Counted from the first letter of the stretch, positions 10,440 through 21,500 are shown. The stretch: 64,000 nt of DNA from Thereva unica (GCA_949987705.1 OX465281.1:223233978-223297977), one strand, 5' to 3'. The notes: a model not told the origin generated them from the letters alone. A program made the numbers and translations.

Positions 10440-11725
10440 GCCTGCCTTAGTCCAAAATGGAGTTTATAGTCAACTCTTTCGAGCCCCTCTAGGCACTGTT
10501 GTGATTGATTAGCAGTACAAGGGTTCTACTATTCCGATGGGGTTCCTCGACCTTGAGCACCTTCCAGTTGTCCATGGGAATATCCCTGTTGTGGCGCTAC
10601 TCGAGAAATTTACCCCATCCCGAACTCCAGGACTATCTCTGATATTTTGAATGTCGGCCCATAGAAAGTCGGGAAGTCTGCCGGTAGTAGAATTTGCATT
10701 GGTTAGTGCCACTAGAAGATGGCCCTTCACTACTTCGTTCATTTGCCTGTTACACTTGTTGGGCCCTTGAAGTAGAACCCAGCGGGAAATGTGGTCAGGT
10801 ATTCTCAAGTGACACATCACAGATGCATCTTAGGGCCTACAAGTTTCATGTCTCGATAATAATGCATCCCGGTATTATGACAGGGAATCTAGGCGGAAGG
10901 GGTACAGAATTTTTTCTGCACTTTCAGCTAAGGTGAATCGGCCTGTTCGCTTGCGTTCCATTAGCAACATTAAGAAGCGATCTTTGTTCCATCTTTCTTA
11001 CATTCCCCGTAAGGTATAAAAAGCTCTTTTAAGAGACGCAATCGTACCCAATCATACATTCTAGACTGGTTCATGGTCCTCTTTGAGGAAGCACATGAAA
11101 AAGCTTTATATGCCTCCCTCCTGCGGACATGCTAATGTTAAAAAGAAATGGAGGTGGATACGAAGGGTCATGCATCGCATCTTCCAAGGGAGTGATCTAA
11201 GATTCATTATTGTATGATTCCATTTCCCGCTGGGAAGCTTCCCAGACTATGGTTGGTCTTGAGAGCTTTTTCCTTTTTGGTCATTATTTGTAGGTGCTGA
11301 GCTACCTGGAGCTATCTTCCAGGGATCTCTCCTTTTCGTGCAGGAAGTTACCGCTCCTGTCGTCTTTGCATTCTGGACCGCTTTTCACTCCTCAACGACT
11401 GCTTGAAATTTTGCTTTGTTGGTTTTGTCTTTCTCCGAGATGGTACCGGTGGCCTCATTCTCTACAATGCTGACGAGAAGAAAGACGGCTCGATTGTACC
11501 TTCTCCTGCGGATGGACGCTCGTGATCTCTCTTTCTCAGATGTGCCATTGTCACTGTGACTGGAGACTCCTGGCATCCTGTGGTTGTGTTGCCTGATTTT
11601 GAAGTATTGTGGTTGGTATTCACATAGCCAGAGTTACCGATTGCCTCACTTGGAGCAAGCTGAGACTCCTTCGAAAGGAAAAGTTCGTAGTCTTTATAGG
11701 TTGCTGTGTTGGGTCGTCTGTACAT
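10440..11725 (-). pseudogene. Gag-like ORF resembling DUF4780 proteins, decayed
   Basis: The minus strand from 11725 reads a hydrophilic N-terminal region (TSEKERSRASIRRRRYNRA, VENEATGTISEKDKTNKA), then decayed sequence, then CHLRIPDHISRWVL and MDNWKVLKVEEPHRNS with TLVLLINHNS. The last block resembles the end of the DUF4780 domain found in insect retroelement gag-like proteins ('W+V....E......LVL.ID..S'). Stops and frameshifts break it into at least three pieces, and no RT follows on this strand. The family assignment rests on pattern memory and should be treated as probable, not certain. Confidence 0.45.
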
Positions 11726-11903
11726 GTTTGTTTTGGTTTCTTTTCATTATTATTTTTTTTATTTTTGTTCATGTTGTTCCTACGAGTAAAGCTGGGAATG
11801 AAATCCGCCCTGGCAGAGCCGCATGCCAGGGTAAGGCACTTTTACACACCGACCTAGCCCGGGTGTCGGCGGGGACCGTTTGCGACGAGCCTGTTTATAC
11901 CCA

Positions 11904-12507
11904 CACTGCAAACCCCAGAATATTTGTTGCGTATGCAATTAACACACTACACACTTCCTAAGCGTGTAAATTCGGTTAACCGTGTTAAAATAATGCAGTT
12001 TAAGATAAGCCGTGTTAAAATAATGCGGATAGAAAGACATGCGTGTAAAAATCACACACAAGCAGCGTGTAATATCTTTTACACGCTTAGGAAATTGTAA
12101 CGTTTTATCGTTTTACGTGTGTAAACGCGTGAAAATCAAACATTATATGTCATTTTAGACACTTCGCTGCCTACACACATACTCCAATTTATCAGAAACC
12201 ACGCTCATCAGAGAGCTTCACAACACAACCCTTTTTACAAACAGTCAGCAACAGAAAGGCGTCGAGAAAAGACTTTACGGTGACGATAGAAAAATCGGTG
12301 CTCCCCCTGCAAAAGAGGCTAAAAAAGCTTTACACACAAAACTTTCATAGTGATACATATTTCGTGTGTTTAAAATACACGCATTAAGTGTTTTAAATTT
12401 ACACACTTTTCGCTTGTTAAATTAACACATTTTAAACGCGTAGAAAGTGACTACACGATTTAACACGCGAAATACGTTTTAAATTTACACACTTGGGTTT
12501 GCCAGTG
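11904..12507. mobile_element. MITE-like element rich in GTGTAAA/TTTACAC words
   Basis: The ends CACTGCAAACCCC and GGGTTTGCCAGTG are imperfect inverted copies. Inside are about a dozen GTGTAAA or GTGTTAAA words in both orientations and a hairpin pair TTCCTAAGCGTGTAAA (about 11957) / TTTACACGCTTAGGAA (about 12079). No convincing target duplication was found, so the boundaries and class are uncertain. Confidence 0.5.
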
Positions 12508-13190
12508 TACGCTTACAATCTTCTTGCAATTATTATACATACATATTTAAAGATTTGACATTAATATTTTCCTAAATGATTTTTTTATATTTTATAGATA
12601 CCTCTGCTACATTAAGCTGGCTTGTGCATTCTAACTCTACATATGCCATGTTTCATATATAACAAGCAAGAGGTCTTTATGTAATAATAATAATATGAAG
12701 GATCGCCACTGAAAAACTGCATACATTTATAGCAACATTGAGAAGTATTAAAACCATTTAATTTTAATTACTTTAGAAGCTAAAAACAAAGAAAAGAGGA
12801 AAAGTTTTTATTAAGTGAAAAAAGAAAGAATTTTATCGAAGTGGCATTTTTCATTGGCTGTGAAAGTTAGCAGTTGTACAATTCTATCATTAAATACAGC
12901 AGAAGACATTAGAAAAAGCTATCTACAAATATTACCCTCGAATTTTTAACAATGTATTCTGTATTAATATATTTATAGAAATAGTGGAAAATTACAAAAA
13001 TAATCAAAGTCAAATTGTAAAGTGTTAATATCGAATTTAGAATCTCTAGCTCAGTTAAATTGTATCGTGTTAATAAAATACTAAAAGTATTCAGTTTGTT
13101 TATTTTCATGCAGCCCTTTAGCGTTTGTACCTGCTTCCATCAGTTATCTTCTTCCATGGAATTATTTTTGTCAAAGGTGGTGTTTGTAAT
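12508..13190. other. AT-rich interval, nothing recognised
   Basis: Low-complexity AT-rich DNA. The 66-codon minus-strand frame at 12909-13109 is compositionally biased (Ile/Leu/Asn/Tyr) and has no recognisable domain. Confidence 0.5.
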
Positions 13191-13611
13191 TGCTAGGGCC
13201 TCCGGCTAGTGAGCCAAACTAGGGGACCGAAATCTGATTTTTTTTTTGTAGGTTCGAGGATACCCCAACAGGTGGAAGAAAGTTTTTCGAAATTTTAATT
13301 AGTTTTTTTAATTAATTATATGGTTTATGCCTCTTGAAACTTGGTTTTGACCCACTTTCATGTAACCGATCAGACCCAAATTTTGCCCATATGCAATCGC
13401 GTGAAAATGCAATATGATATTTTTGTAAAAAAGTCAAGATGGCGGTTCCAAGATGGCGGACGAAAGTGGCGATTGTGTTTCCCAATCCCCATGGGTATCA
13501 AATGAAAGGCTATTACGAGTAAAGTAAAATTACCTAAGTGGCGTTATTCCAAATTCAAAATGGCGGCCAGCACAAGATGGCGTAAGACTTAATAAAAAGT
13601 AAGTAAAATAT

Positions 13612-14435
13612 TGTTACGTTTTTTTACAGCTTAACGGATTCGTAGGATTAATTAAGGAATACACTTTTTAATTATCCACACAAAATTTATTTATTACAAA
13701 CTACAACACAATTTAATAACAAACACAATTCTTACAGTTCACTATAATCATTTTCAGTTTAAAAACTCGCACTATTAAATTCTATCTACCGCTTTATAGT
13801 TCACTTTTAAATCACCACTTTTCACTGTTCTCACGTTCTCACTTTAGAACACTTTTAACGCCTTTCAAATCAAAACTGACTCAGCGCCTGCAAGTTGCTT
13901 TTATATCCCAGTTCCACCTTTATCTTACTTCTGGAACCTTCGTCCCTTTTGTAGTGCCTAGTGGTATGTTCTTTCCTTTTCGGCAAGAAGCTTGAAGTTG
14001 TCTTCAATTATCGTTCGTTCCAATTTTAGTTTAGTACATAAATCATTACTTCAGACAACAACCACAGTCGTTAACGACAATCGTTGATTCAGCTTTTTAA
14101 CGAACAGATGGTGCATAAATCATCACATTGGCCTCGATTCCCAGATCCGGCGGCGGGGAAGTGAGTTGCGGATTTGACACTTTGCGATTCTCAAATCCGC
14201 AACCCCGAATTTCTTTTTGACATTTTCCGCGCTGTAAAAGTGTGATCCGCAACAAATTTTCTGCGGATTTGAACGACAAATGCGCCTAAGATAATCCGAC
14301 ATCGTATATTTCATTATCGCGTGAGTCTTCACTCCGAATTTTCGATTTAAACCAATCCGGGAGTGCGGATTTGAGAATCGCAAAGTGCCAAATCCGCACT
14401 CACTTCCCCGCCGTCGGATCTGGGAATCGAGGCCA
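13612..14435 (-). mobile_element. Solo LTR, probably Ty3/gypsy-type
   Basis: In minus orientation the sequence starts TGGCC and ends CGTAACA, with a 4-bp duplication ATAT (13608-13611 and 14436-14439). Minus-strand signals are in LTR order: GATATAAAAGC (TATA, about 13907-13918), an initiator-like AGTCAGTTTTG about 30 bp downstream, and AATAAATAAA (about 13687-13696) as polyadenylation signal. No internal coding region or second LTR is present, so it is a solo LTR. The 4-bp TSD suits gypsy-type elements. An alternative LTR start is TGTGATGATT at 14127, if the 308-bp palindrome is a later insertion. Confidence 0.65.
14128..14435. repeat. Palindromic module at the LTR edge (possible MITE)
   Basis: TTGGCCTCGATTCCCAGATC at the left and its complement at the right extend into about 90 bp of near-perfect inverted repeat. 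It occupies the outer end of the LTR. Removing it does not leave a clean TSD for itself. Confidence 0.7.
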
Positions 14436-15010
14436 ATATAAACTATCGACTTGAAATTTTGCATATATGCATAGTTGCAATCGGACCATTTTGTAAAAAA
14501 AAACATGATGGCGGCTCCAAGATGGCGGCCGAATTTTGCAATTGTGCTCCCCGACCCCGGCATGGGTATCAAATGAAAGGGTATGATAAATAGAATACAA
14601 TTAGCTGTGCCGCGACCTTCCAAATTTAAAATGGCGGCCAACACAAAATGGCGAATTGCCTTTTTCTTTGGAAGCCACTTGTTATGGGTATCAAATGAAA
14701 GGTTATGACGAGTAGAATACCATAAGCTATGTGGCGTAGTTCCGAATTCAAAATGGCGGCCAGCAAAAAACGGGGGATAACTTTTTCTTTACAAGGCACT
14801 TGGTATGGGTATCAAATGAAAGGGTGTAACAAGTAGAATACTACTAGCTATGTGGCGTCACTCCAAATTCAAAATGGCTTCAAACACAAAATGGCGAACA
14901 GCCCAAACTGGGGATTTTCTTTTTCTTTACAACGCGCTCGGTTTAGATATCAAACAAAAGTGTATGACAGTAAGTAAGAAAGTAAGCTGTATGACGCCTT
15001 TAAATCAAAT

Positions 15011-15581
15011 ATAGCGGAAGACATATAACAGACTAAAAATAGAAAATTAAAATATGGTGTAAAAAGGTATACAAATATATAAAAAATACGCTTTTCTTTT
15101 AAAATAAGCTACAAAGTAAAAAATAATTTTGAATGTAAAGTTTTTATTGCTCCAGCTCATATTCAAACAAACTACCTCTCGAAATGTAAAAAAGCGTGGA
15201 GCGCTAACGAAAAGTTCCAGTGTCTAAAGAGTAAGTATTTATTAGATTTCTTAATGGGCACCAAATTGTGCACGGTGGGTGTCAAATTTGCAAAATTGAT
15301 TATTTTTTTGGCGCTTTTTTGGGGGAGGAGGTCACACAGGGTGTCTAATCCCCGCCCTAGCAAAATCTATGTGGAGGATTCTGAGTATCAAAGTATCCAA
15401 AACAAATAAGGAATATTACGCAAAGGTTGGCGCAGATGGCGCCACTAGCACATACAGTAAACAAACTCATGGTGTGTCGTGTTCTGTGTAAACGTCTCAA
15501 AATGTAGATATAAATTAATTTTTTAGTTAAATGTTCTTACATGTTGCAACACTATTTTGATATTATGGCTTCCTATGTGTT
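15011..15581. other. Interval without recognisable gene
   Basis: AT-rich sequence following the tandem repeats; only short accidental frames are visible. Confidence 0.45.
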
Positions 15582-15683
15582 ATGGCTTCCTATTTAAAAG
15601 TGGATCATTTAAATAAACTGCTTCGAGAACGTGGTGCGGCTTTGAAGGGAAAACAAAGGAACGATAATAAAGAAAATAACTGA
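15582..15683 (+). CDS. 33-codon SAP-like fragment
   Basis: ATG at 15582 encodes MASYLKVDHLNKLLRERGAA followed by LKGKQRNDNKENN and a stop. The 'hL..LLRERG...KGKK' pattern resembles the helix-loop-helix of SAP DNA-binding domains, which often begin mobile-element proteins. It ends before the second SAP helix is complete, so it is a fragment or chance resemblance. Confidence 0.3.
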   Translation: MASYLKVDHLNKLLRERGAALKGKQRNDNKENN

Positions 15684-15943
15684 GTTGTGGTGATTTAAAC
15701 TTATCCAACTCAAATTAACGAATCTCTTTATATAACTAGTCGAAAGCTCATGAAATGTATGGGTGTTTCTCACCAAAGTGGTAAAATCGCTGTCCTTGGC
15801 AAATATTACGTAAACTATGGCGAGAAATATTCATAATTCTGCAAATTTCAATTTATAACTATCTAAACTATAGTATACAATATAAAAAATATCTCACTTA
15901 AAAACCTATATGGTTTCAATAACGTATTTTTTAGGTCTAAAAA

Positions 15944-16821
15944 CAGTCCCCTAGCCGGTCCCCAAACCAAAATATTTTCTATTGAGTTCATTAATTGAAC
16001 TAATATTTTAAAAACAATTAACTTATATAACACAATTTAATCAATATGAAATGATATGCTATTGGACTCTAATATCAATTTATTTAAACTATTTTTTGAT
16101 TAGTTTAATTTAACCTAAAGTTGGTCCCCGAATTTCATGAACAGTCCCCTGCCAAAGTTTCGAGTTACGCATCAGGCCATCTACAGTAAAGACAGACTTG
16201 TTAATGGGCGTAACGAAACGTGAACGACATGAAATTAGCTTTGTTACCCCCAAAAGTAGCTATACCTCATTTTGTTTAGTGTTACAAGAGTTAGAGGGGC
16301 ACATGCGCGTATCGGTACGCAACATTCGACAGTCCCCTGCTAAGTGTTATTTTTCTTTTTTTTAAATGTTCCAGTTTTCTTTATTGTGCATAGTTTTAAA
16401 TAAGATGGCTTATATTGTTTCTATATAACAAAATAAAGTCATAATGAAGGAATTTTATGGTACCGTACCAATTACACAAATTAAACAGTCCCCTGCCAAC
16501 AGTCCCTGTCAACAGTCCCCCGCTACATACAGAAACAGGAGACTGTTTCATTTATTAGGGAACTGTTATTGTACTTTTGCCTTTGTTTTAGGTCTATAAC
16601 CATCTTTTAATCATGGCGCGAGAAAGAAGAAAGTGTCTAAGGAAGAAATAAAAGTTCACAAGTTTACTTGGAACTACACAGAGAACTTGGAACTACCAAA
16701 GAAGACTGTTTAATTTTATATATATATGCGTCATGAGGAATGTTTTTAAAGTATATTTACTACTGATAAATGCTCATTTCACTTATATATACAGTCCTCT
16801 GACATATGCAACAGTCCTCTG
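15944..16821. repeat. Cluster of CAGTCCCCTGCC motifs
   Basis: CAGTCCCCT or one-mismatch variants start at 15944, 16142, 16330, 16486, 16500, 16513, 16792 and 16812, all on the plus strand, in otherwise AT-rich DNA. The last pair sits in a 20-bp direct repeat (ACAGTCCTCTGACATATG). No gene overlaps them. Confidence 0.6.
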
Positions 16822-16829
16822 ACATATGA

Positions 16830-18086
16830 ATTTTTTAAATTTACTCAATAAGTCCGAAAATAAAACAAATATATTTGGGTCCCTTACTGTTTATTATCCA
16901 CCAGATAGATATCTATTTAATTGTATATTTTTTTTTTTCATATTCACGTAAAAAAGTTACTGGGACAGATTTCTTGCAAAAATTTACCAGTTTACAGAGA
17001 AACCCGTATACATTCTCCTTTAGAACGACTTGTCAAAAAATTCTGTTTACTGTATGTGCTAGTGCTGCATTCTGGTGTCAAAACTTTGCCGAAATGTTCC
17101 TTATTTGTGCAGATTTGTCCTTTTTTCATTATACATTTTTCCTACAGCGAGCTGTGCACACAATCTTTTTTTATTGAAAAGCGTTGCAATGCACGCAGGT
17201 TTTTGCTAGTTTAAATTACAACGGCCAGTATACTGGGAATTTCGAAACACTGCCAAAATCTCTAGAAATATACCATACGTAGCAAATGAATTGAATTGAT
17301 ATATTACAACTTAATATATTTTTTCATATTTAATAGTTGTGTGCCTGTATATGTATGTAATTTTTGCAGTTAAAATGGAAAAAGACAAGCGTGGGGCGAA
17401 AAAAGTGGACGTCCATGAAATTCTCCTCTTCCCTCGTATCCGTCTTCAATAGAACTAACCAAGAGATTAACCCTAAAAATTGGTTAGTTAACTTTAACTC
17501 CCTGATAAGCCTTAACCCAAGGATAACAAAAGTGAAGAAACAGAATTTCTCTAGTTATACTAATGGATACTAATAATAGTATCACAAAATTTATAAAAAG
17601 GAGGCCCCCGAAATTTCAAATACTTAGAGCCCCGTAAGTTGTTAGGTCGGCCCTGGATTTAAGGCATGTTAAATGCTGTAATGGATTGTTCCATATAGTA
17701 GATGTATTTTTTTTTTCTTTCAAACAATTGAGTTTTGAAACAATTTCCAGCCTTCACGTGACCTTTTTTTCTCTTCTCGTCATGGAAATTGGGATTTAAT
17801 TAATATAACAGGAGTCCACTACCTACGAATTCACCATAATTAGTCTTCACCACTTCCTAGACTATAACGAGCACCGTTACCTTTGTTTTCCGGCAAAGTC
17901 AATTCCATTGCTTTTACTTTAATTGCGGGTTATTTTTGGTATCATCAGAAGTGATAGAAGGATGACTTCAGTGACATATTTATTTCGATATATTCCAGTG
18001 GATATTATAAATAAAAGCTCATTACAAAACAAGGTTAATTACTTTTCGTGGGACTTATACCCAGTACAGACAGCGCTTTTTTATAT
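16830..18086. other. Interval without recognisable gene
   Basis: AT-rich, with short frames only. Around 17600-17660 the word GGTCGGCCCTG resembles a lone hAT terminus (reverse CAGGGCCGACC) without a partner. Confidence 0.4.
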
Positions 18087-19727
18087 TTAACCCTTACCCT
18101 GTAAGGTGTGTCCATTGGACACATTCCAAAATTAAAATTCGTTAAACTTATTTTTTGGAACAAAGAATACTTATGCCCTTTTTTGTATTTTATTATCGTA
18201 GTGTTACTTACGTAAATTTGTAAGTTGAAGTGGTGGACACAAAAGAGCCTTTAGGCAAAACTATGCGATTTGGTTGGGATTTTATTGCTTTTTCTGAGGA
18301 AAATTTGACGCTTAGGGGGGCTTAAAATAATATTATGGAATTATTGCAAAATTTATTGGGAGTGCATCGAGTCCTAAATGAACAAAACAAAGCTAGGAAA
18401 CCGACCGATGCTTTGGAGCTTAGAGCATTTATCCGAATATAATAATTGGATATGAAAAGGATCAAAACGTAGCAGTTGACAGAATGTGGTATACATTTTA
18501 TGGTTCAACTATATACAAAGCAACCATGTGGAATGTGGCGGTTTCAAAATATATGTACAAAAAATTTACGCTTTGATGACAAACCTACAAGAAGCTATCG
18601 TCGATCTCCGAAAAAATTGGGAGAAATTAGTTATAAATTAAAAAAAAAATTACGTCCCACATGAAAATATAACGGTTGATGAGCAGCTAGTTTAGAGGTC
18701 AGTGTCCCTTCAAACAATATATTACATCAAAAGCTAATAAATATGGCATGGAAAGCTCTGCCCTCCTAAGCAAAAAGGTACATAACTGCATTCATTGACA
18801 TTTCGAGTAAATTGAGGTTGATTGTTCAACTCTTTGCCGTTTTTGTTAAAATTAAAATTTCAACTTAATTTTTTTATCTAAAAACGTAATTAATCTTCAT
18901 CTTGTCATCTAGATAATTCGTTCGAACGAAACTTTTCATTGTTTAATAAAAAATGTTAATTAAGGCATTTCAAGTTATTGACAAGTCAAGAACACTAAGC
19001 AAGAATGTACGTAACTGAATGAAATTTGTCAGATTTTTTTTATTTTGACGTGGTTTCATGATGAAATCACATTAATATTTCAAAATTAACGCCAATTCTA
19101 GTATTTTATGTATGAATACAATGACTTTTTGAAAAATAATAATTAATTTAAAAAAAAAATTTTTTTTTTGGTCGACACTTTTATTGTATTTGAACATTTT
19201 TAACATGCTTGGGGGTAAAAATAGTAAGATTATTGCATTTTCGGAAAGAGCGGAAAAAAATACATAAGAATATCACCATAACTAAAATTTGATCATTTTT
19301 GCAGTTATGTACCTTTTTGCTTAGGAGGGCAGAGCTGTCAATCTTGACATGAAAGTTGTGGAAAAGTTGTGCCAACCCTATGAAAGAACAAATAAAAATG
19401 TAACTTTCGACAACTTTTTACAAGCATGGACCTGACACAAAATTTTTTAGCCTAAGGCTTTACGATGGTTAGTACAATGAGGAAGAATGAAACGTGCATG
19501 CCACAGCAGTTTAGACTTTCAAAGATTAGAAAAAAGAACTCTAGTTTGTTTGGGTTCACTAAAATGTATACTCTGGTGTCTTATGTGTCTCAAAACTCTA
19601 CAGCAGTAATTCCGCTATCTTCTATGAATCATACATGCCAAGATTATGCTGCAAATCAAAATAGGCCTGAAATATTACAATTCCACCACGGCAGAGTGGA
19701 TACCTTCGATCAAACGATTCATGTTTA
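18087..19727 (+). pseudogene. piggyBac transposase pseudogene
   Basis: Starts at TTAA (18087-18090) followed by CCCTTACCCTG, as expected for a piggyBac 5' end. Downstream frames contain TIYKATMW, RFQNICTKNLRFDDKPTRSY, ENITVDEQLV, CPF.QYI.SKANKYGM, then after an insertion VEKLCQPYERTNKNVTFDNF-like sequence, MVSTMRKNETCMPQQF, SSLFGFTKMYTLVSYV, VIPLSSMNH and GRVDTFDQTIHVY. These are successive blocks of the DDE_Tnp_1_7 domain. Numerous stops and frameshifts make it dead. It is interrupted at 18758-19332 and cut by Tc1 at 19730. Confidence 0.85.
18758..19332. mobile_element. 575-bp element with 33-bp perfect TIRs, inside piggyBac
   Basis: Ends CTGCCCTCCTAAGCAAAAAG... and the exact complement, 33 bp perfect, flanked by AGCT on both sides (18754-18757 and 19333-19336). 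The piggyBac reading resumes after removal. The 4-bp palindromic TSD does not decide the superfamily. No coding capacity. A diverged internal copy of the terminus is near 18990. Confidence 0.8.
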
Positions 19728-19729
19728 TA

Positions 19730-21295
19730 CACTCACAGGCACAATTAACCGCCCACTTACACTTTTTGTCACCCTGTTTATTTACGTTAAGTATGGCATA
19801 TCGCGGGATTTGTTTTTTATTGAGTGGATATTTAGGGAAAAAAAATAAACAGTTGGCCTTGCGTGGGGTCTCAAATTTATTTCGCAGAAGCCTTTGCAAA
19901 AATTATTCAATGTTTGACCAAATTACGGCCACGTTACCGCGATTACATTTTTCTGATTTTCTTTTCATCTAGTGTTTAAAAGTTCTTTAATTTGTGTCTT
20001 TAATATTCCTTTTGGTGGTTCAAAACATAAAAATGCCGATAGATGCAACTAGTGCAGCTAGGGCTGTCGCCTTCGCTGATGCTGGGTACAGTCAACGTCA
20101 CATCGCTCGAATACTCGATGTACCTCGAACAACGGTACGGGATGCAATTAGACGATATCGGGAGACTGGTTTATACACCCGGAGACCAGGTCAGTCCAGA
20201 AATCGTTGCACTTCCACCCGAGATGACCGCTTTATTGTAAGTAACGTGTTAAGAGATCGCTTTTCCACTGCTACTGAAGCTCGTACACGTCTGTTTGAAG
20301 TCAGGAATGTTAGTGTAAGTGAACGCACAATTAGAAGTAGACTGGCAGAAAGAAATTTAAGGGCTTTTCGTCCAGCTCGCGCTCCACAACTTCTCCCACA
20401 GCACCGTCCGTAGAGCTAGACTTGTTTTTGCGCAACAATATTGTGATTGAACTATGGAGCAGTGGAAAGACGTGCTGTTTTCAGATGAGAGCAGAATAGC
20501 CTTAAAAGGTCCAGGTGGGCGTCAGCGAGTCTACAGACACAAAAATGAGAGGTTTGCTCCCTGTGCTATAAGCGAAACAGTCGGCTATCAAGGTGGATCA
20601 GTAATGATTTGGGGAGGTATCTCTTATGAGGCTCGTACCGATCTTGTCATTTTTGATAGGGGCAGTGTGAACGCTCATAGGTACGTGGAAGAAGTTCTCC
20701 AAGATCACGTCGTACAGTTTGCTCCATTTATTGGAGACAATTTTAGGCTAATGCATGATAATGCACGTTGCCACGTCGCTCGATCTGTAACACAGTACCT
20801 TAACGAGGTCGGTATTCAAACTTTGCCATGGCCAGCGCGTAGTCCTGATATCAATCCAATCGAACACGTCTGGGACAACCTCAAAAGACGTGTTCGGGCA
20901 AGAGTACCTGTACTTACTACCTTAGGGGAGCTCAAGACCGCTGTGGTAGAGGAGTGGCACAATATCCCTCAGACGGATATTCAGGACGTCATGGATGGTC
21001 TTCCAAACAGGCTTCAAGAAGTCATTAGAGCCCGAGGTGGTAACACCCGTTATTAAATTTGAAGTAAATGACAAAAATTTCCCTGTTTTTTTTAAATATT
21101 CGGTCAACAAGAGACTCGAAAAAGTCGATTTGGTTGAATAAAATGTTAATAAATAATTTTTTTGCTACATTTTCATTTGTTTTTGTTTATCAAGGATTGC
21201 TTTCACATACCATCCATCAAAATTACGTAAAATTAGACGGTTTGTAGTCAAACTACAAGAATTACAGGGTGGGCGGTTAATTGTGCCTGTGAGTG
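19730..21295 (+). mobile_element. Tc1-type element inserted in piggyBac
   Basis: Terminal inverted repeats CACTCACAGGCACAATTAAC and GTTAATTGTGCCTGTGAGTG (27 bp), flanked by TA (19728-19729 and 21296-21297). It contains a near-complete transposase. Insertion split the piggyBac reading at the HVY residues. This is the youngest layer of this cluster by its low decay. Confidence 0.9.
20033..21056 (+). pseudogene. Tc1-family transposase, one frameshift
   Basis: ATG at 20033 opens a paired helix-turn-helix DNA-binding region (residues about 1-125: AVAFADAGYSQRHIARILDV, VRDAIRRYRETG, SERTIRSRLAERNL). After a frameshift and a TGA in place of Trp (20413-20454), the frame MEQWKDVLFSDESRIAL runs to 21056 with the catalytic triad: Asp of FSDES, Asp of MHDNARCH and Glu of NPIEHVWD. 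There are 34 residues between the second and third, giving the DD34E signature. Recent but inactive copy. Confidence 0.9.
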
Positions 21296-21305
21296 TAGCA
21301 CAAAG

Positions 21306-21500
21306 AGGTTGTTGTTGTTGTTGTTGATTTTTAAACTTTCCATCACCTAAGTGATGGTATAACCCCAAGGTTATAACTGGTATAAGGTTTTTCAACCATA
21401 TCAACCATTGATTCTTAGTTAGTTTAAAAAAAAAATTTTTTAGCTCAAAGACTTGTCACATATGATATAAATGTCATAGTTGGTGAGCTGACTCAACTTG
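21306..21500 (-). mobile_element. 3' end of a minus-strand non-LTR element with (CAA)n tail
   Basis: Reading on the minus strand: hairpin CCATCACTTAGGTGATGG (21340-21357), an A-rich stretch, then (AAC)n ending at about 21307 against the piggyBac remnant. The same order (stem-loop, A-rich, CAA run) closes the plus-strand gag element at 25898-25941. The 5' extent is unclear. Confidence 0.5.

Larger units (their letters stand above)
13370..15010. repeat. 121-bp tandem repeats with ATGGCGG words, split by a solo LTR
   Basis: The phrase ATGGGTATCAAATGAAAGG recurs at 13491, 14562, 14684 and 14805, with a diverged copy near 14944. Adjacent units are 122 and 121 bp apart, and each contains AAAATGGCGGCC-like words. 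The array is interrupted between 13611 and 14436 by an LTR. Open frames in it are accidental. Confidence 0.75.

Noticed and set aside
14123..14644. 173-codon minus-strand open frame
   Set aside because: It spans the palindromic LTR edge and the tandem repeat and shows no domain; inverted and tandem repeats explain its openness.
17600..17660. Lone hAT terminus (complement of CAGGGCCGACC); similar lone ends near 49372-49383 and 49505-49517
   Set aside because: No matching opposite ends or target duplications within the window, so no element can be delimited.
19730..20032. Apparent continuation of piggyBac coding inside the Tc1 left end
   Set aside because: The Tc1 TIRs and TA duplication place this sequence in the Tc1 5' leader; the apparent similarity was not convincing.
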